From Candidatus Delongbacteria bacterium (lineage in GTDB: Bacteria; Delongbacteria; UBA4055), in the NCBI GenBank assembly GCA_027858795.1, contig JAQICF010000216.1, positions 1-13,215 on the forward strand: a stretch of 13,215 bases of DNA. The letters run 5' to 3'. The notes beneath the pieces are model-generated. The model made no database searches, was not told where the DNA came from, and was given only the letters and a program-made list of their open reading frames with translations. Position 1 is the stretch's first letter, and every line of letters starts with the position of its first letter. Below, one piece after another: positions 1 through 8,400 of this stretch. A program made the position numbers and the translations under genes.

Positions 1-211
1 TCTTTATATATGTAATGATGCAATTAGGGTTACTCTATTTTTTTTAAGATGTAAAATATTGATGAAGTGAATGTTAAGACTTAATAAGTCGTTGATGATA
101 GCTGAAAGTAAAAGATTAATGTAGGGAATGTAAAAAATTATACTCTCCCAAACATATAGAAAATTATAAATTATCAAAGTAATGTAGGATAATTTAAAAC
201 GAGGTAACACA

Positions 212-1783
212 ATGAAAACGAAACTAACAATATTTATTACTCTAATTGCTTCATTTTTCTTATTTGCTGAAGATTTGATTACATGGAGTAAGACTTATAC
301 TGGGGAGTGGGAATTTGAAGACCAAGCATATGATGTTGAGCAAACTAGCGATGGTGGATATATAGTAATAGGAGAGAAAGAGGAAATGACACTTGGAGGC
401 CCAGATGTGCATGTACTGCACACATGGATAGTTAAACTGAATGAATCAGGTGATACAACATGGACAAGAACTTATTTTTACAATATTCAAAATAGTACTC
501 CATGGGATGAATACTATCATAGTAATTCTTCATCCTATGATATCGAAGAGACATCTGATGGAGGTTATATTTTTTGTGGTTCAGTTAATGGGAGCTTTAC
601 AGATTGGGAAAGATGCATGAGTATTGTAAAACTCGATAAAAATGGTTCTATTGAATGGGATAAAACTTATTTGGAAGGAAAATACAATTATGCATATTCA
701 ATAAAAGAAACTTCTGACGGAAATTATATTGTAGGAGGTATAATTGGTCTCAAAAGTGACTCAATTTATCATGATACAACTGCTAAGATAATGAAAATTG
801 ATAATATTGGAGATACTCTTTGGACAAGAAATTATCAGTATAGTGAAGTTTATCCACCTTTAAATAAAAAAATAACTTGGTTGAATAAGATTTGCATAAA
901 TTCATCAAAGGAAATTTTTGGAGTTGGATATGTATATGAAGATGAAAGCATAAATGGATGGTTGGTGAAGATTGATGAAAATGGGAATACAATCTGGAGC
1001 AATGTTTACGGAGGGTTAGAAAATGATGTATTTCAAGATATACAAATTACAATAGATGAAAATTTAATATTATTAGGTTCACAATTTCTCAAAAATGTTG
1101 ATGCAGAAGGGATTTGGTTGTACAAAATAAATATGGATGGTGATTCTATTTGGACAAATACAATACATTCAGGCGTGTATGACAATCGAGACTTGGGCAG
1201 ATCAATACAACAAACATTAGATGGTGGATATATAATTGGAGCTGAAACTGAACAAATAGATTATCTTGAAAATGATTGGTGGATTATTAAAACAGATGCA
1301 TATGGAGATACTATATGGTCAAGAATATATGGGTCAGATTATTATGATTTTTTAAACTCTATCAAGCAGACATCTGATGGTGGGTATATTATTTGTGGGA
1401 ATACAGAAGGAGAGTATTTAGTAAACGGGAATAATGATTATACGGATTATTGGGTTCTTAAACTGGATCAGGATGGTAACTATACAGGAATAATGCATAA
1501 TGGAGAATTGATAATTGAGAATTATGAATTAGAACAAAACTACCCGAATCCGTTTAATAATCAAACAAGTATTGAATATGCAATTCAGGATATATCAGAG
1601 GTAGAACTAAGTATTTATAACTCAAATGGACAGTTGATACAAAATTTGATTAATGAGAAGCAAAGTAAAGGAAAGCATCAAGTATTTTTTAAAGCAGATA
1701 ATTTAAACAGTGGGATTTATTATTATAGGTTGAAAGTCGATGGAATAGTTAAGGAAACGAGAAAGATGTTGTACTTGAGATAG
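212..1783 (+). CDS. Secreted seven-repeat propeller-like protein with T9SS sorting domain
   Basis: A 523-residue exported protein. Residues 1-19 form a signal peptide (Lys at 2 and 4, then a hydrophobic run, FAED at the likely cleavage point). Residues about 24-424 hold seven copies of a repeat with core (E/Q)TSDGGYI(V/I)xG, starting near 41, 109, 162, 224, 274, 329 and 381. Copies four and five are degenerate. Each is followed by a strand like W(I/L)VK(L/I)DxxGDTxW. A lone W-strand at the N-terminus and an unpaired one at 414-424 would close a seven-bladed ring. The C-terminus from about 438 is a T9SS type A sorting domain (YPNPFN at 444-449, then a beta sandwich ending in RKMLYLR), so the protein is probably released or anchored at the cell surface by type IX secretion. 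The start is supported by GAGG just upstream. Ligand or enzymatic role is unknown. The propeller fold is inferred from the repeat pattern only. Confidence 0.9.
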   Translation: MKTKLTIFITLIASFFLFAEDLITWSKTYTGEWEFEDQAYDVEQTSDGGYIVIGEKEEMTLGGPDVHVLHTWIVKLNESGDTTWTRTYFYNIQNSTPWDEYYHSNSSSYDIEETSDGGYIFCGSVNGSFTDWERCMSIVKLDKNGSIEWDKTYLEGKYNYAYSIKETSDGNYIVGGIIGLKSDSIYHDTTAKIMKIDNIGDTLWTRNYQYSEVYPPLNKKITWLNKICINSSKEIFGVGYVYEDESINGWLVKIDENGNTIWSNVYGGLENDVFQDIQITIDENLILLGSQFLKNVDAEGIWLYKINMDGDSIWTNTIHSGVYDNRDLGRSIQQTLDGGYIIGAETEQIDYLENDWWIIKTDAYGDTIWSRIYGSDYYDFLNSIKQTSDGGYIICGNTEGEYLVNGNNDYTDYWVLKLDQDGNYTGIMHNGELIIENYELEQNYPNPFNNQTSIEYAIQDISEVELSIYNSNGQLIQNLINEKQSKGKHQVFFKADNLNSGIYYYRLKVDGIVKETRKMLYLR

Positions 1784-1831
1784 TTGCAACAAGGGGATCG
1801 AATCCCCTTGTCCAATATTGTCGGTGCAACT
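1782..1831. terminator. Strong hairpin after the propeller gene
   Basis: A perfect 10-bp stem (1789-1798 with 1802-1811, core AGGGGAT/ATCCCCT) closes on a 3-nt CGA loop. An outer 7-bp pair, AGTTGCA 1782-1788 with TGCAACT 1825-1831, encloses it. It begins at the stop codon of the upstream gene, so it probably ends or protects that transcript. There is no T-run after it, so a standard Rho-independent terminator is not proven. Confidence 0.45.
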
Positions 1832-1839
1832 AAAAATAA

Positions 1840-1865
1840 GATACTGAATCAAGTTCAGCATGACA
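1840..1865. repeat. Small intergenic palindrome of the CTGAA-TCAAG-TTCAG type
   Basis: CTGAA (1844-1848) and TTCAG (1854-1858) flank TCAAG, followed by CATGACA. From memory, very similar short palindromes are dispersed between genes in many unrelated bacterial genomes. Only one copy is visible here, so its repeat status cannot be confirmed from this window. Confidence 0.35.
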
Positions 1866-1915
1866 GAAAAGTTAAACAACGATAGTGTAAGTCAAAATAA
1901 GAGAGGTGATGTAAA

Positions 1916-1954
1916 ATGAAGCAAAAAATTAAATGTCGGTCGCAACCACCATAG
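1916..1954 (+). CDS. Possible 12-residue leader peptide upstream of the large protease gene
   Basis: ATG at 1916 is preceded by a good ribosome binding site (GAGAGGTGAT, 1901-1910) and encodes MKQKIKCRSQPP before a TAG. The last codons and the stop lie inside the 5' part of a hairpin (1935-1942 pairing with 1970-1977), the geometry of a translation-coupled attenuator or regulatory leader. There is no obvious run of one amino acid, so no specific amino-acid signal can be named. It may instead be a chance short ORF with a good Shine-Dalgarno. Confidence 0.35.
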   Translation: MKQKIKCRSQPP

Positions 1955-2072
1955 TTAATACAGTTATTACGACCAACTTAAACAAAGACATGCCGTTAAA
2001 GGCAATATCTTAGTCCCCAAAACAAGATAACTCTTTTTTCAGCATGTCTCAACTTAATTTTAAACAAAGGAG
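1935..2072 (+). promoter_or_regulatory. Structured 5' untranslated region before the 1213-aa gene
   Basis: A first hairpin pairs 1935-1942 with 1970-1977 (one mismatch) and has an inner TAATA/TATTA stem. A second, long-range stem pairs AGACATGC (1986-1993) with GCATGTCT (2042-2049). Inside it are TATCTT (2006-2011) with AAGATA (2024-2029) and a small GCC/GGC hairpin (1992-1994 with 2001-2003) that competes with the base of the outer stem. A T-run at 2034-2039 precedes the closing arm. The ribosome binding site AAAGGAG (2066-2072) follows. The arrangement looks like a cis-acting RNA, but I recognise no known riboswitch class. Confidence 0.35.
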
Positions 2073-2081
2073 ATATGCTTT

Positions 2082-5000
2082 ATGAAAATTAAATACATTT
2101 TTATCATTACTTTTGTAATTTTAGCAGGATTATTCTCACAATCGGCAACAGATGAATTCTTTACAACAGATTATATTGATGGTCCAGTAGTTAATATGGA
2201 TGGTTTGTCAAAAGGTCCTAAAGGAGATCAAACTATCACAATGATATTTGCAAAATTCAAAAATAATGATTTTGAAGTAGATATTGACTGGATGACAAAT
2301 CCGACTTTGATGTTTCCTACTATGTTTTCAATACCTAAGTTAGAAAACCCTGATGAATTAGAATCAATTGAAGAGTATGTTCAAAAGAATGGATCATTAT
2401 TAATGTATGATTATTTTGGTGCAGCAATACCTGAATATTTCAATGAAATGTCTAGAGGTAAATTAAACGTTGTAGTAAATTTTGAAAAAAATCCAGAAAG
2501 GGATGATGGATTATGGGAGTTGCCAGAAGAAATATCACACTACACCACAATGACCTCAGTTGGAGCTGCTGTCAGAGATGTAATTGATAATTATTACTAT
2601 ACTGGATATTTTGCAGGACTTGACGGTATTATTTGCTACAATTTTGAGAAATGTAACGGTAATGGTCCAGATGGGCAAACTAACTTTGGTGGTGCACCAT
2701 GCTATTCACAACATCGAGGGAATTTTGCTGATTTAATAGCACTCAATGTACATGAATTAGGGCATAGTATGTTAAATTTACCAGATACAGGTAATAACTA
2801 CGAATATCCTTATCAACCTGAATATGATGCAGAAATCAATGGAAGTTTCGCAGGTAGAAGTAACACTACAGATGGCCCATTTAATATGATGTGGCATAAC
2901 ACATTTTTACCTGCACCTTATGCACGTTACGGATTGTTTTCTTTTGCTACAAATGATATGATTAGGCTTGGTTATATTGAAGATACAGATGTAGAATGGA
3001 TTGAAGAAAAAGTCAGTGGAAATAAAACAGATGTTCGAATAAAAGCAGTAAGTAAAGCTAAATTAGGAGATAAGACTGCAATTAAGATTCCAGTGACAAT
3101 AGATTCTAAAGATGGTGACTTATATAGACCATCATCAGGTAGTGGAGTGGAATCGCAGTATTTTCTAGTAGAGTATAGAAATTCACAAATGTATGATGCA
3201 ATTTCAGGATTAGGATACCAAGGTGAAAGTAAAGGAATCTTAGTAACTCATATTATCAACTCAGATACATACATGCCTACAATGGATATTGAAATCGCAA
3301 CTCCTTATCCAAGAACTTGGAGTAATGGTATTGATCCTTTCAGAAATCCTGACTCGACAATCACACAATATGATGCACCATATTTGAATACAAATGGTGA
3401 TTATTATGCTGGGAAAAAAGATGTTGATTGGCTAGATGATCTAAATGCTAATCCTTACAGACCTGAACATGGTATGGGTGCATATTGGAAAGCACCAAAT
3501 GCTTTAAATGCAAGAAGTTTACCTACTGACTTCTTTACTGGTTCAGTTCCTGAAAGAAATAAATTTACTCCAACAACTTACCCTTCATCTGATTCTTGGA
3601 AGTTACAGGATAGTCATATCGCTGTATATATGAACAGTGAAGATGATGAATATGCAGATATTACTATTTACAGAAATTATTGGTCAAAACCAATTTTAGC
3701 AGGAGCACCTGAAATTATAAGTGGAGAAGGTTATATTGGTGAAAATTTAACCGTTGAGACAGGTGCTATTTTAACTCTTGATAATAATTCTATAGTTTCT
3801 CTTGTTCCAAATACAAATATGATTGTGCAAAGTGGGGCAAAGCTAGTTTTATTAGATGGATCAACACTTGGCATTGAAGATGGGGCAAACATAATCTTAG
3901 AACCTGGATCAATTGTAGAAGTAAATGGTGATGCCAAAATCGCAGGTGATTTTACAGTTGGGAATAATGCTGTTGTAGATGTTAAAGATGGTGGAACTTT
4001 AAGTTTAGTATTTGCAGAAACAACTATAGGTTCAGGAGGAAACATCAAACTTCAAGCTAATTCAAAACTAATAAACATGAATGGTTCACATCTTACATTT
4101 GATGATGGATCTCTAGTTGAATCTTCTAAGGGTGCTGAAATAGTTGTTTGGACAAAAGGATACTTTACTGCTGATGGTACGACATTTACCTATGTTGACG
4201 AATCAGGTACATGGTTAGGTATTAACGCAATATCAGGGAGTTCAATTGGAATGAATGATGTAAATATAATTGGTGCAGAGACAGGTGTAAAAGGTCTTGG
4301 TAATTACCAATTTTATGTAACGAATTCAACATTTACAGACTGTGTTAATGGAATTGAGCTTGTTGGAGTTCAACCTGGGCGACAATATACTATTGAAGAT
4401 AATAATGTCACCGGAATTGATGACGGAAGGGGGATTTCTATTACAAGTTCAGATGGTGTATTTAGTAGAAATAATATCAGCCATTTCAATACTGGTGTTT
4501 CTTTCATAATGAGTTCACCAGCTGTATCAAAATGTGACATATCGTACAACAAGCACTACGGTATAATTATTTCTGGGCATGATGCCATTCCACAATTGAT
4601 AAATACAGAGCAAATGCAGGCTTATGGGGAACTTAACTGTACAATAGGAAAGAACGGATATGTAAGCAATACATCTCTTTTCCCAAGTGGAAACATTGGC
4701 ATTATACCTGTGGGAAGTATTTACATGCGTAATAATGATGTGTATTCAAGTCCAAGATTCCCAGGGATTTCTATAGCACAACAATATATACCTAATTCCT
4801 ATGTTACTATTAATGCTCAGTATAATTACTGGGGTGCAGAAGAGGTAAATGATGATTATTTCTTTGGGCATACTCAATATACAATTGATTACACACCTTA
4901 TAATTCAAGTCCTGGGGGAGGAGGTATAATTCCTACTTCAATGCAGGATGTTTCGACTGAAAGTAGATTACTATCAAATGCATTGAACCTTGAAACCAAA

Positions 5001-5723
5001 GATAAAGATGTTCCTGCTATAAAATTGTATGAAAATATTATCAGGAAATACGAAGATTCTCCTGAATACTATGTTGCAATGGCAAGATTGCCTTATCTGT
5101 ATGAAAAAGCTAAACTTGACAATAATGTGTTGATTACAACATACGATGAAGCCCTTGAGTCGGAGAATATATCTCACAAAAAATTCTTTAAGGGTAAGAA
5201 GGTTGCAACACACATTAAAGGTAAGAGATATGATGAAGCAATAGCTATAGCTGAAGAAATGAAGGATGAAGCTGAAATCGAAGAAGAAATAATTCTTGCT
5301 GATATCAATATTGCAATTGCAAATATGTTCAAAGACGAAGAAGGAAAAGGAAGGAGTGAACCTACAGATTATTCTTCAACTATCAGTAACTTACTTGCTA
5401 AGTTGAATGGAGACGAAGAAACTAGTGAGAAAACTGATATAATAAGTACTGCTTTACCTTCTGAATTTACTTTATATCAAAATTATCCAAATCCGTTTAA
5501 TCCAACCACTGAGATTAAATTTGCTTTGCCAACAGCAAGTGATGTAAAACTAAATGTTTATAACATAAACGGACAATTAGTATCTGAACTTGTAAATGGA
5601 AGCAAAGAAGCAGGAATCCATTCAGTTAATTTCAATGCAAGTAACTACAATTCAGGTATGTATTTCTACACACTTGAAGCAAACGGACTAAGCATTACAA
5701 AGAAAATGATACTTACGAAATAA
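2082..5723 (+). CDS. Secreted M6-like metalloprotease with beta-helix and T9SS sorting domain
   Basis: A 1213-residue exported protein with a strong ribosome binding site (AAAGGAG, 9 nt upstream). Residues 1-20 are a signal peptide. Residues about 50-530 resemble the M6 (immune inhibitor A-like) peptidase family: HELGH at 224-228 supplies two zinc ligands and the catalytic Glu, followed by LPD at 233-235. In typical M6 enzymes (HEFGHDLGLPD) three residues separate the second His from LPD's Leu-Pro pair; here there is one residue more. Residues about 545-925 form repeated short strands rich in Gly, Asn and Asp ending in NYWG, as in right-handed parallel beta-helices. Residues about 965-1110 are helical and TPR-like. 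The C-terminus is a T9SS sorting domain (YPNPFN at 1135). A terminator follows. Probably a large surface or secreted protease that is single-cistron. Substrate unknown. Confidence 0.88.
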   Translation: MKIKYIFIITFVILAGLFSQSATDEFFTTDYIDGPVVNMDGLSKGPKGDQTITMIFAKFKNNDFEVDIDWMTNPTLMFPTMFSIPKLENPDELESIEEYVQKNGSLLMYDYFGAAIPEYFNEMSRGKLNVVVNFEKNPERDDGLWELPEEISHYTTMTSVGAAVRDVIDNYYYTGYFAGLDGIICYNFEKCNGNGPDGQTNFGGAPCYSQHRGNFADLIALNVHELGHSMLNLPDTGNNYEYPYQPEYDAEINGSFAGRSNTTDGPFNMMWHNTFLPAPYARYGLFSFATNDMIRLGYIEDTDVEWIEEKVSGNKTDVRIKAVSKAKLGDKTAIKIPVTIDSKDGDLYRPSSGSGVESQYFLVEYRNSQMYDAISGLGYQGESKGILVTHIINSDTYMPTMDIEIATPYPRTWSNGIDPFRNPDSTITQYDAPYLNTNGDYYAGKKDVDWLDDLNANPYRPEHGMGAYWKAPNALNARSLPTDFFTGSVPERNKFTPTTYPSSDSWKLQDSHIAVYMNSEDDEYADITIYRNYWSKPILAGAPEIISGEGYIGENLTVETGAILTLDNNSIVSLVPNTNMIVQSGAKLVLLDGSTLGIEDGANIILEPGSIVEVNGDAKIAGDFTVGNNAVVDVKDGGTLSLVFAETTIGSGGNIKLQANSKLINMNGSHLTFDDGSLVESSKGAEIVVWTKGYFTADGTTFTYVDESGTWLGINAISGSSIGMNDVNIIGAETGVKGLGNYQFYVTNSTFTDCVNGIELVGVQPGRQYTIEDNNVTGIDDGRGISITSSDGVFSRNNISHFNTGVSFIMSSPAVSKCDISYNKHYGIIISGHDAIPQLINTEQMQAYGELNCTIGKNGYVSNTSLFPSGNIGIIPVGSIYMRNNDVYSSPRFPGISIAQQYIPNSYVTINAQYNYWGAEEVNDDYFFGHTQYTIDYTPYNSSPGGGGIIPTSMQDVSTESRLLSNALNLETKDKDVPAIKLYENIIRKYEDSPEYYVAMARLPYLYEKAKLDNNVLITTYDEALESENISHKKFFKGKKVATHIKGKRYDEAIAIAEEMKDEAEIEEEIILADINIAIANMFKDEEGKGRSEPTDYSSTISNLLAKLNGDEETSEKTDIISTALPSEFTLYQNYPNPFNPTTEIKFALPTASDVKLNVYNINGQLVSELVNGSKEAGIHSVNFNASNYNSGMYFYTLEANGLSITKKMILTK

Positions 5724-5751
5724 TCTTAGTCTAACTGAATACATTACATTA

Positions 5752-5781
5752 GAGGTGGCTTCAATTCCACCTCTTTTTTTA
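5752..5781 (+). terminator. Rho-independent terminator of the protease gene
   Basis: AGAGGTGG (5752-5759) pairs with CCACCTCT (5768-5775) around an 8-nt loop and runs straight into a T-tract to 5781. It lies 29 bp after the stop codon. This is the clearest terminator in the window and marks the end of the chromosomal block before the cassette region. Confidence 0.9.
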
Positions 5782-5835
5782 TATCTTTAAATTGACACAT
5801 AGGGATTGTTTTAAAAAGAAAAATTAATTAGGGCT

Positions 5836-5909
5836 AACGGTCATGGCAAAAACCAGTGGGGAGGAGCGAGCTAAATATCCAAGTAACCGATTGATGTTTT
5901 GCCAATGTT
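5836..5909 (-). repeat. attC-like site A, leftmost of four
   Basis: A 74-bp imperfect palindrome. On the minus strand it opens AAC ATTGGCAAAA and closes TTTTTGCCATGACC GTT. The inner arms pair TTGGCAAAA-type with TTTTGCCA-type sequence and leave one extra base in the arm nearest the gene, the mark of an attC L'' box. A central block GGTTACTTGG plus CCCCACT is shared with the other three copies, while the apex varies. It lies downstream of the leftward YhcG gene, as an attC should. No further copy is seen to its left, so it may be the distal end of the array. Confidence 0.75.
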
Positions 5910-5959
5910 ATCCTTTGTATATTCCCGATTCCTTCAGTTATAAAAAAGGGGGGGGGATT
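5907..5959. repeat. Left terminal arm of cassette B-A, with G9 tract
   Basis: It begins GTTATCCT, continues TATATTCCC, and ends in an A-run followed by nine G (5948-5956) and ATT. It is an inverted copy of 8790-8841. The middle (about 20 bp) matches only loosely. Confidence 0.7.
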
Positions 5960-6003
5960 TTTTGTTTAGATTCAGTATAACTTTTATTCACGAATATTAT
6001 TTC

Positions 6004-6019
6004 TCCAACACCTGTTGGA
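6004..6019. repeat. Left palindrome flanking the YhcG gene
   Basis: TCCAACACCTGTTGGA: 7-bp arms around CC, five bases after the end of the gene on its coding strand. Including neighbours, 19 bases match the right-hand palindrome at 7089-7104 in inverted orientation, with one mismatch. Confidence 0.75.
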
Positions 6020-6023
6020 TTTT

Positions 6024-7058
6024 TCAATTATTACTTAAAGTATTATCTATTTCTCTTTTCAACTCTTCTACAGTTGGTAAGAGATCTTGATATTTTTTAG
6101 GTAATTTTCGAGTTAAAGTATATTCTGATACTCCCATTGGTTTATCAATTCCTTTTAATGAAAACTCTACCTCGAAGTTATCTTTTTCAGCACATAATAT
6201 TATACCAATTGATGGGTTTTCATCTTCCATTTTTATCTGATCATCTAATATATTTAAATAGAGATTCATTTTACCTGCATATTCAGCTTTAAATTCGGTA
6301 GCTTTAAGTTCTATGGCTACTAGACATTTTAGTTTTCTATGAAAAAAAAGTAGATCAATATAGTAGTTCTTTTTATTGCCTTGAAGCTTAAATTGATTTC
6401 CTATAAATGTAAAACCATATCCTAGTTCTAATAATAATTTTTTGATTTTTGCTACCATTTTATTTTCCATCTGTCTTTCATGAATAGGTTTTGATATACC
6501 AAGAAAATCAAGATTATAGTTACTTTTCAACATCTCTTCAGCTTGTTCTGTTATGTGTTTTGGTAATGCAATATTAAAATTATTTTGAGTAGGTTCAATC
6601 ATATAATTTTCAAATGCACCTGCTTTTATTTGATTTAATAGAACACTTCTACTCCAGCTTAACTCTTTTGTAGCTGATAGATAATATTTTTGTTCTTCTG
6701 GATTCTTTATTTTTGATATAATTAATATGTTTTGTCCCCATGGTATTTTATATGCAAATTGTAATAGATTTGAATTGTTTTTATAACTCAAATAAAATTG
6801 TCTCATATACCATAAATTCTGAACGGAATAGCCTTCCATTCCGTAATTCATATTTTTTAAATCTATTGAAAGTTTTTCAACAATAGATTTGCCCCAACCA
6901 AATAATGTTTGTTTTTCTACAATTACTTCACCTATTCTAAAATATAACTGAATAATTGATTCATTGATTTTGTATGCGGCTTTATTTTTTGCATCTTGTA
7001 TTTCGGTTAGTATTTCTTGTACAAATTTGTTATATTTGTTGTAATCTAATTCTTTCAT
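6024..7058 (-). CDS. YhcG/DUF1016 family PD-(D/E)XK nuclease-like protein
   Basis: A 344-residue cytoplasmic protein, a usual length for this family. The N-terminal half carries the DUF1016 helical/winged-helix region with the diagnostic FGWGKSIVEKLSIDL (53-67) and GYSVQNLWYMRQF (76-88). The C-terminal half has a PD-(D/E)XK nuclease core: YYIDLLFFHR with D235 and VAIELK with E250 and K252, plus E199 and Q222 as likely accessory residues, so the active site looks intact. The family occurs widely in mobile and defence-related contexts and its DNA target is not settled. Here it is bracketed by two near-identical 16-bp palindromes (6004-6019, 7089-7104), suggesting it moved or was captured as a unit inside the cassette. 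The start is an ATG with only a weak upstream CAGG. Confidence 0.93.
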   Translation of the reverse strand: MKELDYNKYNKFVQEILTEIQDAKNKAAYKINESIIQLYFRIGEVIVEKQTLFGWGKSIVEKLSIDLKNMNYGMEGYSVQNLWYMRQFYLSYKNNSNLLQFAYKIPWGQNILIISKIKNPEEQKYYLSATKELSWSRSVLLNQIKAGAFENYMIEPTQNNFNIALPKHITEQAEEMLKSNYNLDFLGISKPIHERQMENKMVAKIKKLLLELGYGFTFIGNQFKLQGNKKNYYIDLLFFHRKLKCLVAIELKATEFKAEYAGKMNLYLNILDDQIKMEDENPSIGIILCAEKDNFEVEFSLKGIDKPMGVSEYTLTRKLPKKYQDLLPTVEELKREIDNTLSNN

Positions 7059-7088
7059 TTTTATAAACCTGTTATTTTTTTTATTTTA

Positions 7089-7104
7089 TCCAACAGCTGT
7101 TGGA
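7089..7104. repeat. Right palindrome flanking the YhcG gene
   Basis: TCCAACAGCTGTTGGA is a perfect 16-bp palindrome 31 bp upstream of the YhcG start codon. It pairs with the near-identical palindrome at 6004-6019. Each contains CCAAC and GTTGG, which resemble the short core boxes of recombination sites. Confidence 0.75.
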
Positions 7105-7383
7105 GATTTCTTCATTCTAAATATAATTAATTCAATATTTTTCTGCAAGCTACTTATAAGTTGAATAAAGATTGGAATTGTTATAAAGATCTGAAGGAAA
7201 TCAATATCGCTATGTTTATGCTAAGGATTCACCCTAATTATTTTTAAGTTGAACATTTCCATAGAATACACTAAATTAGGTAAATTCAAAGAATAGATAA
7301 TAGTAGGAAGTAAGTATGAAGTTTATCAAATGGAAAATTATTTGAAGAAGAAAAAAATATACAGTTGCAAGTGAATAAAACTG
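7105..7383. other. Gene-free spacer between YhcG and the rightward cassette
   Basis: AT-rich with stops in all frames. It contains only very short ORFs (for example a 9-codon one near 7317 preceded by GGAAG). No convincing promoter, terminator or RNA was found. If the nested cassette was inserted at 7383, this stretch was originally the upstream region of the small gene at 8420 and may hold its promoter. Confidence 0.5.
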
Positions 7384-8400
7384 TTATACTAATAAAAAAT
7401 TAACAACTACAAGAGAGCGCTATGGCACTATTTGAAATTTCAGGGGAAAATCTATCACGAGTAAAAAGCAATCCGTTCTCTCTTGAAAAAGAAATACAAC
7501 AATTAACCGAAAACAATCTTTACGAATTATTCAGTTTGAAATTTGTAAAGAGTGAGTTTTCAATTAAAAATTTCAGAATAGATTCATTGGCTTACGATGA
7601 AGAAACAAATTCATTTGTAATAATCGAATACAAAAAAGACAAAAACTTCAGTGTTATTGATCAAGGGTATGCCTATTTGTCAATCATGTTGAACAACAAA
7701 GCTGATTTTGTCTTGGAGTATAATGAAAAATTTGACACAAAACTAAAGAGAACTGATGTCGAATGGCCTCAATCTAGAGTAATATTTGTCGCTCCATCTT
7801 TCACTTCATTCCAAAAGACATCTATTAATTTCAAGGATTTACCAATAGAATTATGGGAAATTAAAAGATTTGGCAATAACATGGTTACTTATTCAAGAAT
7901 CACATCTGATGGTTCTTCTGAAAGCATTAATACAGTTAAGAAATCAGCTAAAACAGAACAAATTGTTAAAGATGAAATCAAAGTTCACACTGAAGAAAAT
8001 TTACTTAAATCATCATCTGAATCCATAATAGATTTTTACAACAATATTAAAGAAGAAATCTACCAGCTTGATAGTGGTATTTATGAAAAAATTACCAAAA
8101 CAATGATTTGCTTTTACAGTGATGGCAAGGGCTTAATATGGATACACCCTCAAAAAAACCAGATCAAAATATATCTAAGAAAAGGTTTGTATAGAGATAA
8201 ATACAACAAAATAAAAAAAGATGGATGGGGCGGCTATCCAGAATTAGCAGTCCATGAAAACGATATAGATTTATCTTACATGCGTGACCTTTTCCAACAA
8301 GCATATGAAATATAAGTATAACAAATCAATTCACTGGATGCCGAGATCGTTTGCCGCCCTACGGGGGCAAGTTCATTGGCGGCACCAGTGATTTCAAACG
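7384..8400 (+). mobile_element. Rightward integron gene cassette, 1017 bp
   Basis: The unit starts with TTATAC after a G at 7383 and ends with TATAAC ... G at 8400, so its two boundary boxes are complementary (GTTATA/TATAAC), as in a classical integron cassette. It contains one gene with a short 38-bp leader, and the attC starts 2 bp after the stop codon. Its orientation is opposite to that of the three surrounding units. No attC or attI precedes it, which suggests integration at a secondary site. Confidence 0.7.
7422..8315 (+). CDS. Cassette-borne PD-(D/E)XK domain plus DUF5655 protein
   Basis: A 297-residue soluble protein. Residues about 20-155 form a PD-(D/E)XK nuclease-like domain: E26 in an N-terminal helix, D54 in FRIDSLAYDEE, E69 and K71 in VIIEYKK, and Q81 with GYAY after it, matching the usual E...D...ExK...Q order seen in NucS/DUF91-type proteins. 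A low-complexity linker (about 165-200) leads to a C-terminal domain (about 205-297) with YEKITKTMICFYSDGKGLIW and LRKGL, which I recognise as DUF5655. Such proteins are annotated mostly as hypothetical; nucleic-acid cleavage or binding is an inference. It is the only gene in a rightward cassette with an attC directly after its stop. The AAGAGAG at 7411-7417 serves as ribosome binding site. It may be transcribed from upstream or be silent. Confidence 0.85.
   Translation: MALFEISGENLSRVKSNPFSLEKEIQQLTENNLYELFSLKFVKSEFSIKNFRIDSLAYDEETNSFVIIEYKKDKNFSVIDQGYAYLSIMLNNKADFVLEYNEKFDTKLKRTDVEWPQSRVIFVAPSFTSFQKTSINFKDLPIELWEIKRFGNNMVTYSRITSDGSSESINTVKKSAKTEQIVKDEIKVHTEENLLKSSSESIIDFYNNIKEEIYQLDSGIYEKITKTMICFYSDGKGLIWIHPQKNQIKIYLRKGLYRDKYNKIKKDGWGGYPELAVHENDIDLSYMRDLFQQAYEI

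Noticed and set aside
4..210. A 68-residue hydrophobic ORF on the minus strand at the left edge
   Set aside because: AT-rich DNA yields such Ile/Leu/Tyr-rich frames by chance. It lacks a ribosome binding site and lies divergent within the upstream region of the propeller gene.
3731..4048. A 105-residue minus-strand ORF
   Set aside because: It is the antisense shadow of the beta-helix repeat region of the large protease; composition and position give no sign of a separate gene.
7370..7395. A sigma-70 promoter TTGCAA / TATACT before the DUF5655 gene
   Set aside because: The two boxes are only about 14 bp apart, and the TATACT box overlaps the cassette boundary itself, so it is probably coincidental.
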